Shown piece after piece: positions 16,140 to 24,703 of a stretch of 64,000 bases of DNA. How positions within the stretch are numbered: the stretch's first letter is position 1; each line of letters starts with the position of its first letter. A model generated the notes under the pieces. It was not told where the DNA came from. It worked only from the letters and a program-made list of their open reading frames with translations, and made no database searches. The position numbers and the translations under genes were made by a program. Origin of the DNA: an uncultured Anaerolineales bacterium (lineage in GTDB: Bacteria > Chloroflexota > Anaerolineae > Aggregatilineales > Aggregatilineaceae); contig CAKZOB010000073.1 in NCBI GenBank assembly GCA_937135955.1, positions 82,486 to 146,485 of the forward strand, given 5' to 3'.

Positions 16140-16865
16140 GAAAAAACGTCGGCCTAAAGACCGCAACATATGCTGTGTGCTCCACCAGAGACCCGCTGGA
16201 CTGACGATCACTTGGCGGGTACGAAGCGACATAGGAGGGTTAGGAGAAATGCCAAAAGGTGTCAATTTGCGCATAATACCCATGCCCGTGCTACCAAAGT
16301 GATACTCCAGGAACAGGTGATCCTCGTTAGCATAGAAAAACTCTCTGATTACCTGAGCAACGCCGATCGCTTCAAATTCATGGCGGGGGTTGTCCTTGCG
16401 CTGACCAGGTAGATACGGCGTAGGATCGACATCATGAAAAGTGATGAACCCCCCTGCCTTGACGTAAGAGAACCACTTCATCAGCAGACGTAGCACATGT
16501 TCTCGACGATGCAGGCTGTCAATATGCAGAAGATCAATTCCTGAGGCGAGGGCTGGAGCCTGAGCCAAAACATCGCCAATCGCCTGATCGTTCTGCTGAA
16601 TAAACGTCCAGGCTTCGGACTCAGCCACGTCAGAGCAATCGCGAATATCAACTGAGTAAAGGTGGCCGCCGGTTTTCTCACAGGCGGTTAGCAACACACA
16701 GGTCGAGCGCCCTTTATCAACGCCAAATTCCAGGACAATAGGTCGTTCCATTGTTACTACCAGATGATAAAGCTTCATGTGGTGCGTGGCGATTTTCCCT
16801 TCCAATCCTGGTTGGTATTCCTGTCTCTGCAACTCATCGAAGTCAAAGTGTTTGCAGTGAGCCAT
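16122..16865 (-). CDS. Class I SAM-dependent methyltransferase-like protein (low-GC)
   Basis: The 247-aa protein has a Rossmann-type motif VLEFGVDKGRSTCVLLTACE near 44-63, then HLYSVDIRDCSD and GIDLLHIDSLHRREHVLRLL, and FITFHDVDPTPYLPG. These are typical of the Methyltransf_24/cephalosporin-hydroxylase-like group whose members often modify sugars or lipids. Codon use is clearly more AT-rich (about 50% GC by eye) than its neighbours, which suggests recent acquisition. AGAGGAAAGG precedes the ATG. The start overlaps the end of the upstream PfkB-like gene by 23 bp, so it is probably co-transcribed with it. Confidence 0.75.
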   Translation of the reverse strand: MAHCKHFDFDELQRQEYQPGLEGKIATHHMKLYHLVVTMERPIVLEFGVDKGRSTCVLLTACEKTGGHLYSVDIRDCSDVAESEAWTFIQQNDQAIGDVLAQAPALASGIDLLHIDSLHRREHVLRLLMKWFSYVKAGGFITFHDVDPTPYLPGQRKDNPRHEFEAIGVAQVIREFFYANEDHLFLEYHFGSTGMGIMRKLTPFGISPNPPMSLRTRQVIVSPAGLWWSTQHMLRSLGRRFFKRQGV

Positions 16866-17814
16866 TTTGCCTTTCCTCTGGAGTAACTGTCTCGATTTTC
16901 AGCGGGCGCGACCCCGCCCGCGCCTCAGCCAGCCGACGGGCGTAGTCGGCGGGATCGGGCAGCGCAGCGGGCAGCCCCACCTGTTCGACCAGATACGACG
17001 CGACAACGACCGCATGACAGGCGGCCTCGGCCAGATCATCGTCCAGGCGAGCGAGCAGCGCTCCGCAGAAGGCGTTGCCCGCCCCGACAGCATCTATCAC
17101 CGTCGTCTGCACGGCAGGGATATGCACCCCGTACCCTTCCGACAGATTCCACACGTCCGCCCCGTGCGGACCGCGGCGCAACGCCAGCACCCCCCCGCCG
17201 AGCGCACGAAAGCGCCCCAGCATCGCGCCGTAGTCGGTCAAACCGGTCAGGCGCGTCGCCTCCTCCCAGTTGGGCGAGAAGACGGCGCACGCCGTCAGCA
17301 GCGCGCGCAGCATCTCGTCGTCGAGCGGCTGCTGTGGCGGGCGGAACGGCTCCAGGCTGACTCGCTTCCCCTGGCTGGTCAACTCGGCGGCGAAGGCGGG
17401 CGCAGCGGGATCGTCGGGATGGATGCCCCAATGAAAGTGCCGCGCCGCGCGATATGGCTCCGGCAGCACGTCCCAACACCGCGCCAGTTGCACACCCAGC
17501 GACTCCGGCGGCACGCGCCATACCTGCACCCGCCGTCCGTCGGTCTCAGTCACCTGCCAGGCGCGCGGCGTGGGCAGGTCGGTGCGGCGCAGACCGCCAA
17601 GGTCTATGCCAACGGCCATCAGCGGCGCGAGCAGGCTTTCGTCCAGATCGTCGCCCACACCGGCCACCAACCCCACCGCTGCGCCAGACCCCAGCGCCGC
17701 CGCCATGCCCCACGCGGTTTGCGGGCCGCCGCCGCCCAGCACGCCCATGCGCGTTGTCCCGTCGGGGAAGACGATGTCGTCCAGGATGATGCCGAAGGTC
17801 ACGAAGTCAATCAC
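16843..17814 (-). CDS. PfkB/ribokinase-fold protein with GAGN in place of GAGD (paralog 2)
   Basis: This 323-aa paralog of the protein at 13534 shares DDIVFPDGTTRMGVLGGGGP at its N-terminus and DAVGAGNAFCGALLA as second PfkB signature, with Asn247 at the usual catalytic Asp position. GTG 17814 is the start, with AGGAG 7 nt upstream. The 3' end overlaps the methyltransferase gene by 23 bp. As for paralog 1, a sugar-binding or kinase role is likely but catalysis is uncertain. The two copies flank the YedF-like and methyltransferase genes, so the region may have grown by duplication. Confidence 0.85.
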   Translation of the reverse strand: MIDFVTFGIILDDIVFPDGTTRMGVLGGGGPQTAWGMAAALGSGAAVGLVAGVGDDLDESLLAPLMAVGIDLGGLRRTDLPTPRAWQVTETDGRRVQVWRVPPESLGVQLARCWDVLPEPYRAARHFHWGIHPDDPAAPAFAAELTSQGKRVSLEPFRPPQQPLDDEMLRALLTACAVFSPNWEEATRLTGLTDYGAMLGRFRALGGGVLALRRGPHGADVWNLSEGYGVHIPAVQTTVIDAVGAGNAFCGALLARLDDDLAEAACHAVVVASYLVEQVGLPAALPDPADYARRLAEARAGSRPLKIETVTPEERQNGSLQTL

Positions 17815-17942
17815 GCCCTAGCTCCTGTAGCGGTTCGCAGTAGATCGGTCTTCAACGATCGGCTTCCGGCGGCCCGTCAATACCAGCTTGTGAGGGGCAG
17901 GTCACCGTCTGTGAGCGTAAGCTGAAAACCACGCCCGCGGGT

Positions 17943-18743
17943 TCATTCTTTGCGGCGGGGCGGGGTGTCTGGTAGCCAGCCGAAGGGCACGTCTTCCTCG
18001 GCCCAGGCGTCTTCCTGCGTCCATGAGATACGCGCAGAACGTTCCTCGCGCCGTGACTGGGCGCGGTGCAGTCGCCCCAGGCGACGCAGGTCGCCGGCAT
18101 ACAGACGGCGATCGCGCACCAGGTCGGGGTGCAGGGTCGCATGCGCGATGGCCTCCGCCACAATGTCCACCGGTAGTGGTGCGCGCCGTCCGATCAACAC
18201 CCGCAAGACCGGCAGCCCGCCGATCCACGACAGGGCGCTGAAGAACGCCCCGCCGGGTTGCCCGCGATCGAAGACCAGGGGCGCGCGCACAATCGTCCAG
18301 CGCAATCCGCTACCGCGCAGGTAGTCTTCGGCTTCGCGCTTGCTGCGCAGGTATTCGGCGGGCACGCCGGGGGGCTTGCCCGCCGCGCTGAGCAACACGA
18401 AATGCGGCACGCCGTCGCTGACCGCCATGCTGATGACGTTGCGGGCCGAGACCAGATTGATCTGCTGATAGGTGAGGCCGCGCGCAGGTTCGGCGCGTAA
18501 ACTCCCCACCAGGTGCACGACGACGCCGTGCCCGCGCGAACGTCCACGCAGACTGGGCAGGTTCCACACGTCGCCGATGACCACGTGTACATGCTGGTGC
18601 AGAGTGCCGAGTTTGTCCTCCTGATCCGGATGCACCAGCATGGTCACTTCTGCGCCTGCCTCCAGCAATGCCAGCACCACGCGCAGGCCGACGAATCCCG
18701 TCCCCCCGGTCACGAATACGCGATTCCAGTTCCGCCTGTGCAT
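17943..18743 (-). CDS. NAD(P)-binding epimerase/NmrA-like atypical SDR
   Basis: The 266-aa protein begins with the nucleotide-binding VTGGTGFVGLRVVLALLEAG (GxxGxxG at 12-18) and continues with VVHLVGSLRAEPARGLTYQQ, FVLLSAAGKPP and YLRSKREAEDYL, in which YLRSK is the YxxxK active-site pair. It lacks the long C-terminal substrate domain of sugar epimerases and resembles NDUFA9-like or complex-I-associated atypical SDRs. The C-terminal tail is Arg/Glu-rich. GAGGAG precedes the ATG at 18743. The substrate is unknown. Confidence 0.8.
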   Translation of the reverse strand: MHRRNWNRVFVTGGTGFVGLRVVLALLEAGAEVTMLVHPDQEDKLGTLHQHVHVVIGDVWNLPSLRGRSRGHGVVVHLVGSLRAEPARGLTYQQINLVSARNVISMAVSDGVPHFVLLSAAGKPPGVPAEYLRSKREAEDYLRGSGLRWTIVRAPLVFDRGQPGGAFFSALSWIGGLPVLRVLIGRRAPLPVDIVAEAIAHATLHPDLVRDRRLYAGDLRRLGRLHRAQSRREERSARISWTQEDAWAEEDVPFGWLPDTPPRRKE

Positions 18744-19149
18744 GGCTCCTCAACCTGCCTGGCAAACGCCGGGCCGGTCACTCCGGCCCTCGCGAACTCA
18801 TTCTAACCGCGCGACGGGGGGCGGTCAATTGCGTGCTGGGCGCGGGGGCGGGTGTATCTCGCGCCAGGGACTGAGCTTCACCGCCGAGACGCCGAGAACG
18901 CGGAGACTCTGGGACATTCTGGGCGATCTCTGTGTGCCCAGCGGTTAGGGCCACTGCTCCACAGCGCCAACGCGCCCGCAGCGCAAACTCGGTTCGCCAG
19001 ATAGGGGTATCCCTGGTAACATAAAGGCTGGGGGAAGAGCAAAGGGGCGGGGTGAGTCGTCTGCGCGACCCGCGTTGTACAATGCACTGTGCGGCGCGAG
19101 TTTGCATCGCCCGCTCTCTTGGCGACTATCAGCCTGTCAGGATTGTACC
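18744..19149. other. Intergenic gap with a family C inverted repeat
   Basis: This 406-bp gap separates the divergent epimerase and histidine kinase genes. At 18880-18950 it holds a family C unit (CACCGCCGAGACGCCGAG to GTGCCCAGCGG). The remainder should contain the promoters for both genes, but I cannot pick a convincing -35/-10 pair. Confidence 0.5.
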
Positions 19150-22100
19150 ATGACCGCCGGAGAAAAGAGTCTGCTGCCCGATGCCCTGACCGACGAGAAT
19201 CCCAATCCGGTGCTCAGCGCCAATCGGGATGGGCAGGTGCTCTATCGCAACCGGGCAGCGCGCGCCATGCTCAGCGGGCAGGGTTACACAGTGACCGTGC
19301 CCGATGAGTGGTTGCCCGCGCTGAGCAAGGCCCTGGAGGGCGAGCAGATCGTCGAGGTCGAGTGGCATGCCGGGGCGCGCACCTACGCCTGTAAGTTCGC
19401 GCCCAGTGCGGGCGGCGAGCGGGCCAATGTATACTGCACCGATATCACCGCGCACAAGCAGACGGCGCGCGCCTTGCGCGAAAGCGAGGCGCGCTACCGC
19501 ACAGTGGTCGCGGCTCTGTCCGAGGGCATCATCCTGCAAGACCGCGACGGCGTCATCCGCGCCAGCAACGCCAGCGCCGAGCGCATCCTGGGACTGTCGC
19601 TCGATCAGATGATGGGCCGCGCTCCGCTCGACCCGCGCTGGCGGGCGATGGGCGAAGACGGCACCCCCTTCGCCAGCCCCTTCCAACCGGCTATGGTCAC
19701 ACTGCGCACCGGACAACCGCAGGCGCACGTGATCATGGGCATTCAAAAGCCGGACGAAGCGCTCACCTGGGTGTCGGTCAACACTGAGCCGGTCTTCCTG
19801 CCCGGCGACAATCACCCTTACGCGGTGGTGATTTCCCTCTTCGATATCACCGAGCAAAAACAGGCTGAGGCCGCCCTGCGCGACAAAGAGACACGCCTGC
19901 AGGCTATCGTCGAGACGGCGGCGGAGGGCATCATCACTTTCAACCAAGAGGGGTTGATCGAGTCGTTCAATCAGGCGGCGGCGCGCATTTTTGGATACCG
20001 CCCCGAAGAAGTGATCGGCCAGAGCATCGGCGTGCTCTTGCCGGAACTGCTCAAGGGCCACGAACCCGCCGTTGCCGATATGCTCTCTGGTGGCACGCAG
20101 CGGGTGATCGGTCGTGGGCGCGAGTTGACCGGTCGGCGCAAAGATGGGACGGGCGTCCCCCTGCACGTGGCCGTTGTCGAGGTGTGGTTGGGTGGGCAAC
20201 GGTTGTTCACCGGCTTCGTGCGCGACATCAGCGAGCAGCTTCGTGCCGAAGAAGCCCTGCGCCGTAGCGAAGAGCAACTGCGTTCGCTCATCGCCTCGCT
20301 GGAGGATCAGGTCGTCTCCATAGACCTGGACGGGCGCATCCTGGTCTATCATTCTGGCGCGGATGTGGCGCACGACACACCGATCACCCCGCCCGAGGCG
20401 CTGGTAGGCAAGCCCTTTCACAAAGTCCTGCCGCCGGAACTGGTGACGCCTCTGGCCCGCACCCTGGAGCGGGTCTCCAGCACGCTGCAAACCGATCAGT
20501 TCGAATACAGCCTGCTGGTCGATCGGCAGCGCCGCTACTACACCGGGCGCGTGTCGCCGCTGATCAGCCCGCGCGTGGAATTGATCGGCTATACGCTGGT
20601 CATTAACGATGTCACCGAGAGCGTGCGTGCCCAGCAACGGCAGGAACATCTGCTGGCCGTCGAACAGCTCAACCGCACTATCTCTGCCAGCTTCATGCGC
20701 AGCGACGATCCAGAAGACACCATTACCCAGGTGTTGCAGCAAATGGGCGAATTCTTCGCCGTCTCGCGGGCCTGTATCTTCCGCTACCGGCTCGATCAGC
20801 GCGTGATGGACAACACGCACGAATGGTGCGCCGCGGGCGTGCCCTCGCTGCTTTACCAGCGCCAGGGTATACCCTATGACGACATCATGCCTTCGTGGTC
20901 GCCGGTGTTGCATCAGCAGGGCATCATCGCCGCGCAGGAGGTGGCCGAGCTGCCTGCTGATATTCAGGCGTTCTTCCTGACCCAGGGCGTTGCCAGTCTG
21001 GTGGTGCTGCCCATCTACGGCAAGACGCGCCTGGAAGGGTTCGTCAGCCTGGAAGATGTGCACGGTCCGCGCGTCTGGGAGCCGGAACTGATCGCCACGC
21101 TGCGTACGGTTGCCGAAAGCTATGCCCGTGTGCTCGAACGCCAGCAGACCGAGCGCGAGATGATGCGCGCTCGTGACGAGGCGTTGCGGCTGGTGCGCCT
21201 GAAGAGTCAGTTCCTGTCGAATATCAGTTACGAGATTCGCACGCCCATGACCGGCGTGCTGGGCATGTTGGAGCTGCTGCTGGAGTCGCGGCTCGATGAC
21301 GAACAGCGCGGCTTCGCGGTAGATGCCTATCAGAGCGCGGTCAGTCTGTTGCAGTTGATTGACAATATCCTCGACTTCTCGCAACTGGAGACCGGGCGCA
21401 TCGAACTGGAAAGCCATCCACTGGACGTGCGCGCGCTGGTGGCCGAAATCAAGGATCGCTATACGCCCCTGGCCCTGGAAAAACAACTCGATCTGATCGC
21501 CTACGTGGACGATAACATGCCTGCGCAGGTGCTGGGCGATCCGGCGCGGCTCTCGCAGGTGCTGAGCAATCTGGTGGACAACGCCCTGAAGTTCACCCAG
21601 GAAGGCGATGTCTACCTCTCGGTACACCTGGCCAGCGCCAACGACAATCAGTGCCGCCTGCGCTTCCAGGTGAGCGATACGGGCATCGGCATTGCCCGCG
21701 CAGAGATCGGGCGGTTGTTCGACGCCTTCGTGCAGGGCAACGGCTCGATCGCCCGCGCGCGCGGCGGGGCCGGGCTGGGGCTGGCCATCAGCCGTCAGTT
21801 GGTGCGCCTGATGGGGAGCGATATCCAGGTGCATAGCGAGCCAGGCCAGGGCAGCACCTTCGAGTTCACGCTCACCCTGCCGCTGCCCAAGGCATCTGCT
21901 GAGCCGACGCCGCGCCACCAGACGCCCAATGTACCTTCTGCCGATGCTGCCCCCTCAGGTCACGGGTGCGTGCTGATCGCCGACGACGACCCCGTCACCC
22001 GGCAGTTCACGGCGCGGGTGCTGGCGCAGAGCGGCTATGAGATCGTCACGGTGACGGGCGGGCGGGAGACTTTGGAACGCCTGGCGCAGGAGCGTTTCGG

Positions 22101-22353
22101 GCTGATCCTGCTGGACGTGCATCTGCCCGATATGGACAGCCTGACAGTTGTGCGCGCCATCCGTGCCCTGAACGGTCCCAACAGCGACGTGCCCATTGTG
22201 GCGATCACGGGCCTCGGCGACGAGGCGGCGCGATCTCGTCTGAAGGCGGCTGGGGTGAATGCCGTGCTGACCAAGCCCATCGCGCTCGATGCCCTGCGAA
22301 CGACCGTGCGGCAGTGGGTGCGCCCGGCGTCAGCCAGTGCTCAGAGCGTGTAA
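19150..22353 (+). CDS. Multi-PAS hybrid histidine kinase with Tyr at the phospho-acceptor position
   Basis: This 1067-aa soluble hybrid kinase carries about four PAS domains (about 20-110, 115-245, 255-375, 380-500), a GAF domain (about 515-660), a HisKA-like dimerisation helix, an HATPase domain (NLVDNALKFT, DTGIGI, GAGLGLAISRQL; about 790-905) and a C-terminal receiver (DDDPVTR near 945, acceptor D989 in LLDVHLPDMD). In the H-box the sequence is FLSNISYEIRTPM: Tyr694 (TAC, 21229-21231) replaces His. Autophosphorylation at the normal site should be impossible, although the ATP domain looks intact. No membrane helices are seen. ATG 19150 begins the first PAS. The 3' end overlaps the convergent response regulator by 24 bp. 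Confidence 0.9.
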   Translation: MTAGEKSLLPDALTDENPNPVLSANRDGQVLYRNRAARAMLSGQGYTVTVPDEWLPALSKALEGEQIVEVEWHAGARTYACKFAPSAGGERANVYCTDITAHKQTARALRESEARYRTVVAALSEGIILQDRDGVIRASNASAERILGLSLDQMMGRAPLDPRWRAMGEDGTPFASPFQPAMVTLRTGQPQAHVIMGIQKPDEALTWVSVNTEPVFLPGDNHPYAVVISLFDITEQKQAEAALRDKETRLQAIVETAAEGIITFNQEGLIESFNQAAARIFGYRPEEVIGQSIGVLLPELLKGHEPAVADMLSGGTQRVIGRGRELTGRRKDGTGVPLHVAVVEVWLGGQRLFTGFVRDISEQLRAEEALRRSEEQLRSLIASLEDQVVSIDLDGRILVYHSGADVAHDTPITPPEALVGKPFHKVLPPELVTPLARTLERVSSTLQTDQFEYSLLVDRQRRYYTGRVSPLISPRVELIGYTLVINDVTESVRAQQRQEHLLAVEQLNRTISASFMRSDDPEDTITQVLQQMGEFFAVSRACIFRYRLDQRVMDNTHEWCAAGVPSLLYQRQGIPYDDIMPSWSPVLHQQGIIAAQEVAELPADIQAFFLTQGVASLVVLPIYGKTRLEGFVSLEDVHGPRVWEPELIATLRTVAESYARVLERQQTEREMMRARDEALRLVRLKSQFLSNISYEIRTPMTGVLGMLELLLESRLDDEQRGFAVDAYQSAVSLLQLIDNILDFSQLETGRIELESHPLDVRALVAEIKDRYTPLALEKQLDLIAYVDDNMPAQVLGDPARLSQVLSNLVDNALKFTQEGDVYLSVHLASANDNQCRLRFQVSDTGIGIARAEIGRLFDAFVQGNGSIARARGGAGLGLAISRQLVRLMGSDIQVHSEPGQGSTFEFTLTLPLPKASAEPTPRHQTPNVPSADAAPSGHGCVLIADDDPVTRQFTARVLAQSGYEIVTVTGGRETLERLAQERFGLILLDVHLPDMDSLTVVRAIRALNGPNSDVPIVAITGLGDEAARSRLKAAGVNAVLTKPIALDALRTTVRQWVRPASASAQSV

Positions 22354-22698
22354 CACGGCGTCGCGCAGGGCCTGTGTGTGAAAAGGTTTGCTCAGGAAGC
22401 TCGCCGCGCCAGCTTCCCAGGCGCGGATTTCGTCGTCGGTCCCCCCGCTTGACGAGAGCATGATGATCGGGACGGCAGCCAGGTGAGGCAGCGCTTTGAG
22501 CTGTTGTAGCAGGCTGAAGCCGTCCTGATCGGGCAGGTTGGTATCTACCAGCACCAGGTCTACACTGTAGGAAGCCGCCAGAGCCAGCGCCGCACGCCCA
22601 TCTTCGGCCTCGATCACGTCCAGGGCCAGCGGTTGCAGGGCGTGCCGCACGACGCGCCGCACCACCTGGTGATCGTCTACGATCAACACCGTTGGCAT
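22330..22698 (-). CDS. Single-domain response regulator (CheY-like)
   Basis: This 122-aa receiver has the acidic pair D8-D9 (VLIVDDHQ), phospho-acceptor D52 (LVLVDTNLPDQDG), a Ser after strand 4 (IIMLSSSGG) and the conserved Lys in FLSKPF near 104, so all catalytic positions are intact. It has no output domain. ATG 22698 has GGGGGA upstream; the frame above it is not receiver-like. It converges with the hybrid kinase gene and overlaps its end by 24 bp, which could couple their expression antagonistically. A partnership with that kinase is inference. Confidence 0.88.
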   Translation of the reverse strand: MPTVLIVDDHQVVRRVVRHALQPLALDVIEAEDGRAALALAASYSVDLVLVDTNLPDQDGFSLLQQLKALPHLAAVPIIMLSSSGGTDDEIRAWEAGAASFLSKPFHTQALRDAVLHALSTG

Positions 22699-22986
22699 GA
22701 TGCTGTCCCCCGGACAAGATTCCCCCTCAGTGGAGTCATCCCTAGGATACCAAGGGACAGGACGGCTTTGCCAGTTCGCAACTGAGGGGAGATATGTGCG
22801 AAACTTATCAGCAGGGCGTTGCGAGCTTTTCCCTCTGCCCCGCAAGTTCTTCGCCCACAGGGTGGCGTCGCGCAGCGAGGGACTGTCGGCCTGTGACAGG
22901 GCGGGAGGGGCCGGAGCGCCAGGCCTCCTTGCACCCAGATCACCGAAAACCGATCGCTGGGAACAGATCGTTCTGGAGCACAAACC

Positions 22987-24588
22987 ATGGCCATCACCGG
23001 ACATAACCTGATCGCCGGGCAACTCAGCAACGACGGCGCGATCACCTTCCGCAGCATCGATCCGCGTCGCCGCACTTCTGGTGACACGGTCTTCTACGAG
23101 GCGACGCTAGAGGAGATCGAGCGCGCTGTCCGCGCGGCAGCCGACGCCTTCGCCGAGACGCGCACCTACTCTCCGGGCCGCCTGGCCGACCTGTTGGAGC
23201 GCGTGGCGGTAGAGATCGAGGCGCTGGGCGACGAATTGCTGGAAACCGCCGACCGCGAAACGGCGCTGGGTCTCCCCCGCCTGGCCAGCGAACGCGCCCG
23301 TACCACCGGCCAACTGCGCGCCTTCGCCGCGCTGCTGCGCGAGGGGTCGTATGTGGAGGCGATCATTGACACGGCGCTGCCCGACCGACAGCCTACCCCC
23401 CGCCCGGACATCCGCCGGATGCTCTTTCCCATCGGGCCGGTGACGGTCTTCGCCGCCAGCAATTTCCCGCTGGCCTTTTCCGTGGCAGGGGGCGACACAG
23501 CCTCGGCCTTCGCTGCGGGCTGCCCGGTGATTCTCAAGGCGCACCCCAGCCATCCGGCCACGTCCGAACTAACCGCACAGGCAGTCAACCGGGCAGTGCA
23601 GGCGCAGGGTTTCCCCGCCGGTTTCTTCTCGCTGGTGCAGGGCGCGTCGGTGGACGTGGGGCAGGCGCTGGTACGCCATCCGGCCATCGAAGCGGTGGCG
23701 TTCACTGGCTCGCTGCGTGGAGGGCGGGCGCTGTTCGATGCCGCCGCTGCCCGCGCGCGCCCGATCCCCGTCTACGCCGAGATGGGCAGCGTCAACCCGG
23801 TCTTCTTCCTGCCTGGCGCGATCCGGGATGGCGGCGCGGCGCTGGCCGAGGGGCTGGTCACTTCGGTGACGCTCGGCGCGGGGCAGTTCTGCACCAATCC
23901 GGGGCTGCTCTTCGTGCCGGATACGGCGGAGGGACGGGCGTTCGTGGGCATGGTCTGCGAGCGCATGGCGGCCCGCGAGCCGGGCGTGCTGCTCAACGCG
24001 CAAATCGAGCGCGGGCTGATCGGGGCAGTGACCGAGACGCTCTCTCACCCCGGCGTCGAGTGTCTGATCGGCGGCGAGGCTGTGCCGGGCGGGGGATACT
24101 GCTTCGCCAACACTGTCTTGCAGACGACCGCGAGCACTTTCATCGCCGATCCAGCCCTGCAGAGCGAGCACTTCGGGCCAGTGACGCTGGTGGTGCTGTG
24201 CGCGGACGAGGGCGAGATGCTCGCGGCGGCGGGCGCGTTGCATGGGCACCTGACCGCCTCCATTCACGCCGCGCCGGACGAGTGGAGCGTCGCCGCGGCG
24301 CTGGCCGACCGCGTCCGCGACAGGGTGGGGCGCATTGTCTGGAATGGCTTCCCAACGGGCGTCGAAGTGGTCTACGCCATGCAGCATGGCGGCCCCTACC
24401 CGGCCACGACCGCCCCCGCCAGCACCTCGGTAGGCCTGACGGCGATTCGGCGCTTCCTGCGACCGGTGGCCTTCCAGAACATGCCGGACGCGCTGCTACC
24501 CGACGCGCTGAAAAACGCCAATCCGCTGGGCATCTGGCGCATCGTCAACGGTCAGTGGACGCAGGAGAAGGTTAGCCAGGGGCAGTAA
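22987..24588 (+). CDS. Aldehyde dehydrogenase, alpha-ketoglutaric semialdehyde dehydrogenase type
   Basis: The 533-aa NAD(P)-dependent enzyme belongs to the KGSADH branch that ends oxidative pentose and sugar-acid pathways by making 2-oxoglutarate. The catalytic Cys302 lies in GAGQFCTNPG and the general base Glu265 in YAEMGSVNP; the early ITGHNLIAGQ and the VTVFAASNFPLAFSVAGGDT segment fit the subfamily. CTGGAG lies 8 nt upstream of the ATG. It stands alone on the plus strand and could serve the sugar operon at 31.3-37.6 kb when that operon handles a pentose; that link is inferred. Confidence 0.88.
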   Translation: MAITGHNLIAGQLSNDGAITFRSIDPRRRTSGDTVFYEATLEEIERAVRAAADAFAETRTYSPGRLADLLERVAVEIEALGDELLETADRETALGLPRLASERARTTGQLRAFAALLREGSYVEAIIDTALPDRQPTPRPDIRRMLFPIGPVTVFAASNFPLAFSVAGGDTASAFAAGCPVILKAHPSHPATSELTAQAVNRAVQAQGFPAGFFSLVQGASVDVGQALVRHPAIEAVAFTGSLRGGRALFDAAAARARPIPVYAEMGSVNPVFFLPGAIRDGGAALAEGLVTSVTLGAGQFCTNPGLLFVPDTAEGRAFVGMVCERMAAREPGVLLNAQIERGLIGAVTETLSHPGVECLIGGEAVPGGGYCFANTVLQTTASTFIADPALQSEHFGPVTLVVLCADEGEMLAAAGALHGHLTASIHAAPDEWSVAAALADRVRDRVGRIVWNGFPTGVEVVYAMQHGGPYPATTAPASTSVGLTAIRRFLRPVAFQNMPDALLPDALKNANPLGIWRIVNGQWTQEKVSQGQ

Positions 24589-24650
24589 ACGTCAGCGAGA
24601 ACACCTGATGCTGGGAATCAGGCAGGTAGTGATCGGATAGATTTATCGAG

Positions 24651-24689
24651 AACAGGGGAGAGGCCCTTTGAGGTAGCTTCTCCCCTGTT
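24651..24689. terminator. Bidirectional hairpin between convergent genes
   Basis: AACAGGGGAGA (24651-24661) pairs perfectly with TCTCCCCTGTT (24679-24689) around a 17-nt loop, between the aldehyde dehydrogenase (plus) and the secreted protein (minus). There is no strong U-run on either side, so it may act as a weak or factor-aided terminator. Confidence 0.5.
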
Positions 24690-24703
24690 GAGTTGCCAGC
24701 GCG

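Noticed and set aside
19129..21918. A 929-aa minus-strand open frame opposite the hybrid kinase
   Set aside because: It is antisense to a well-supported multi-domain kinase and shows His/Gln-rich composition typical of a shadow frame.
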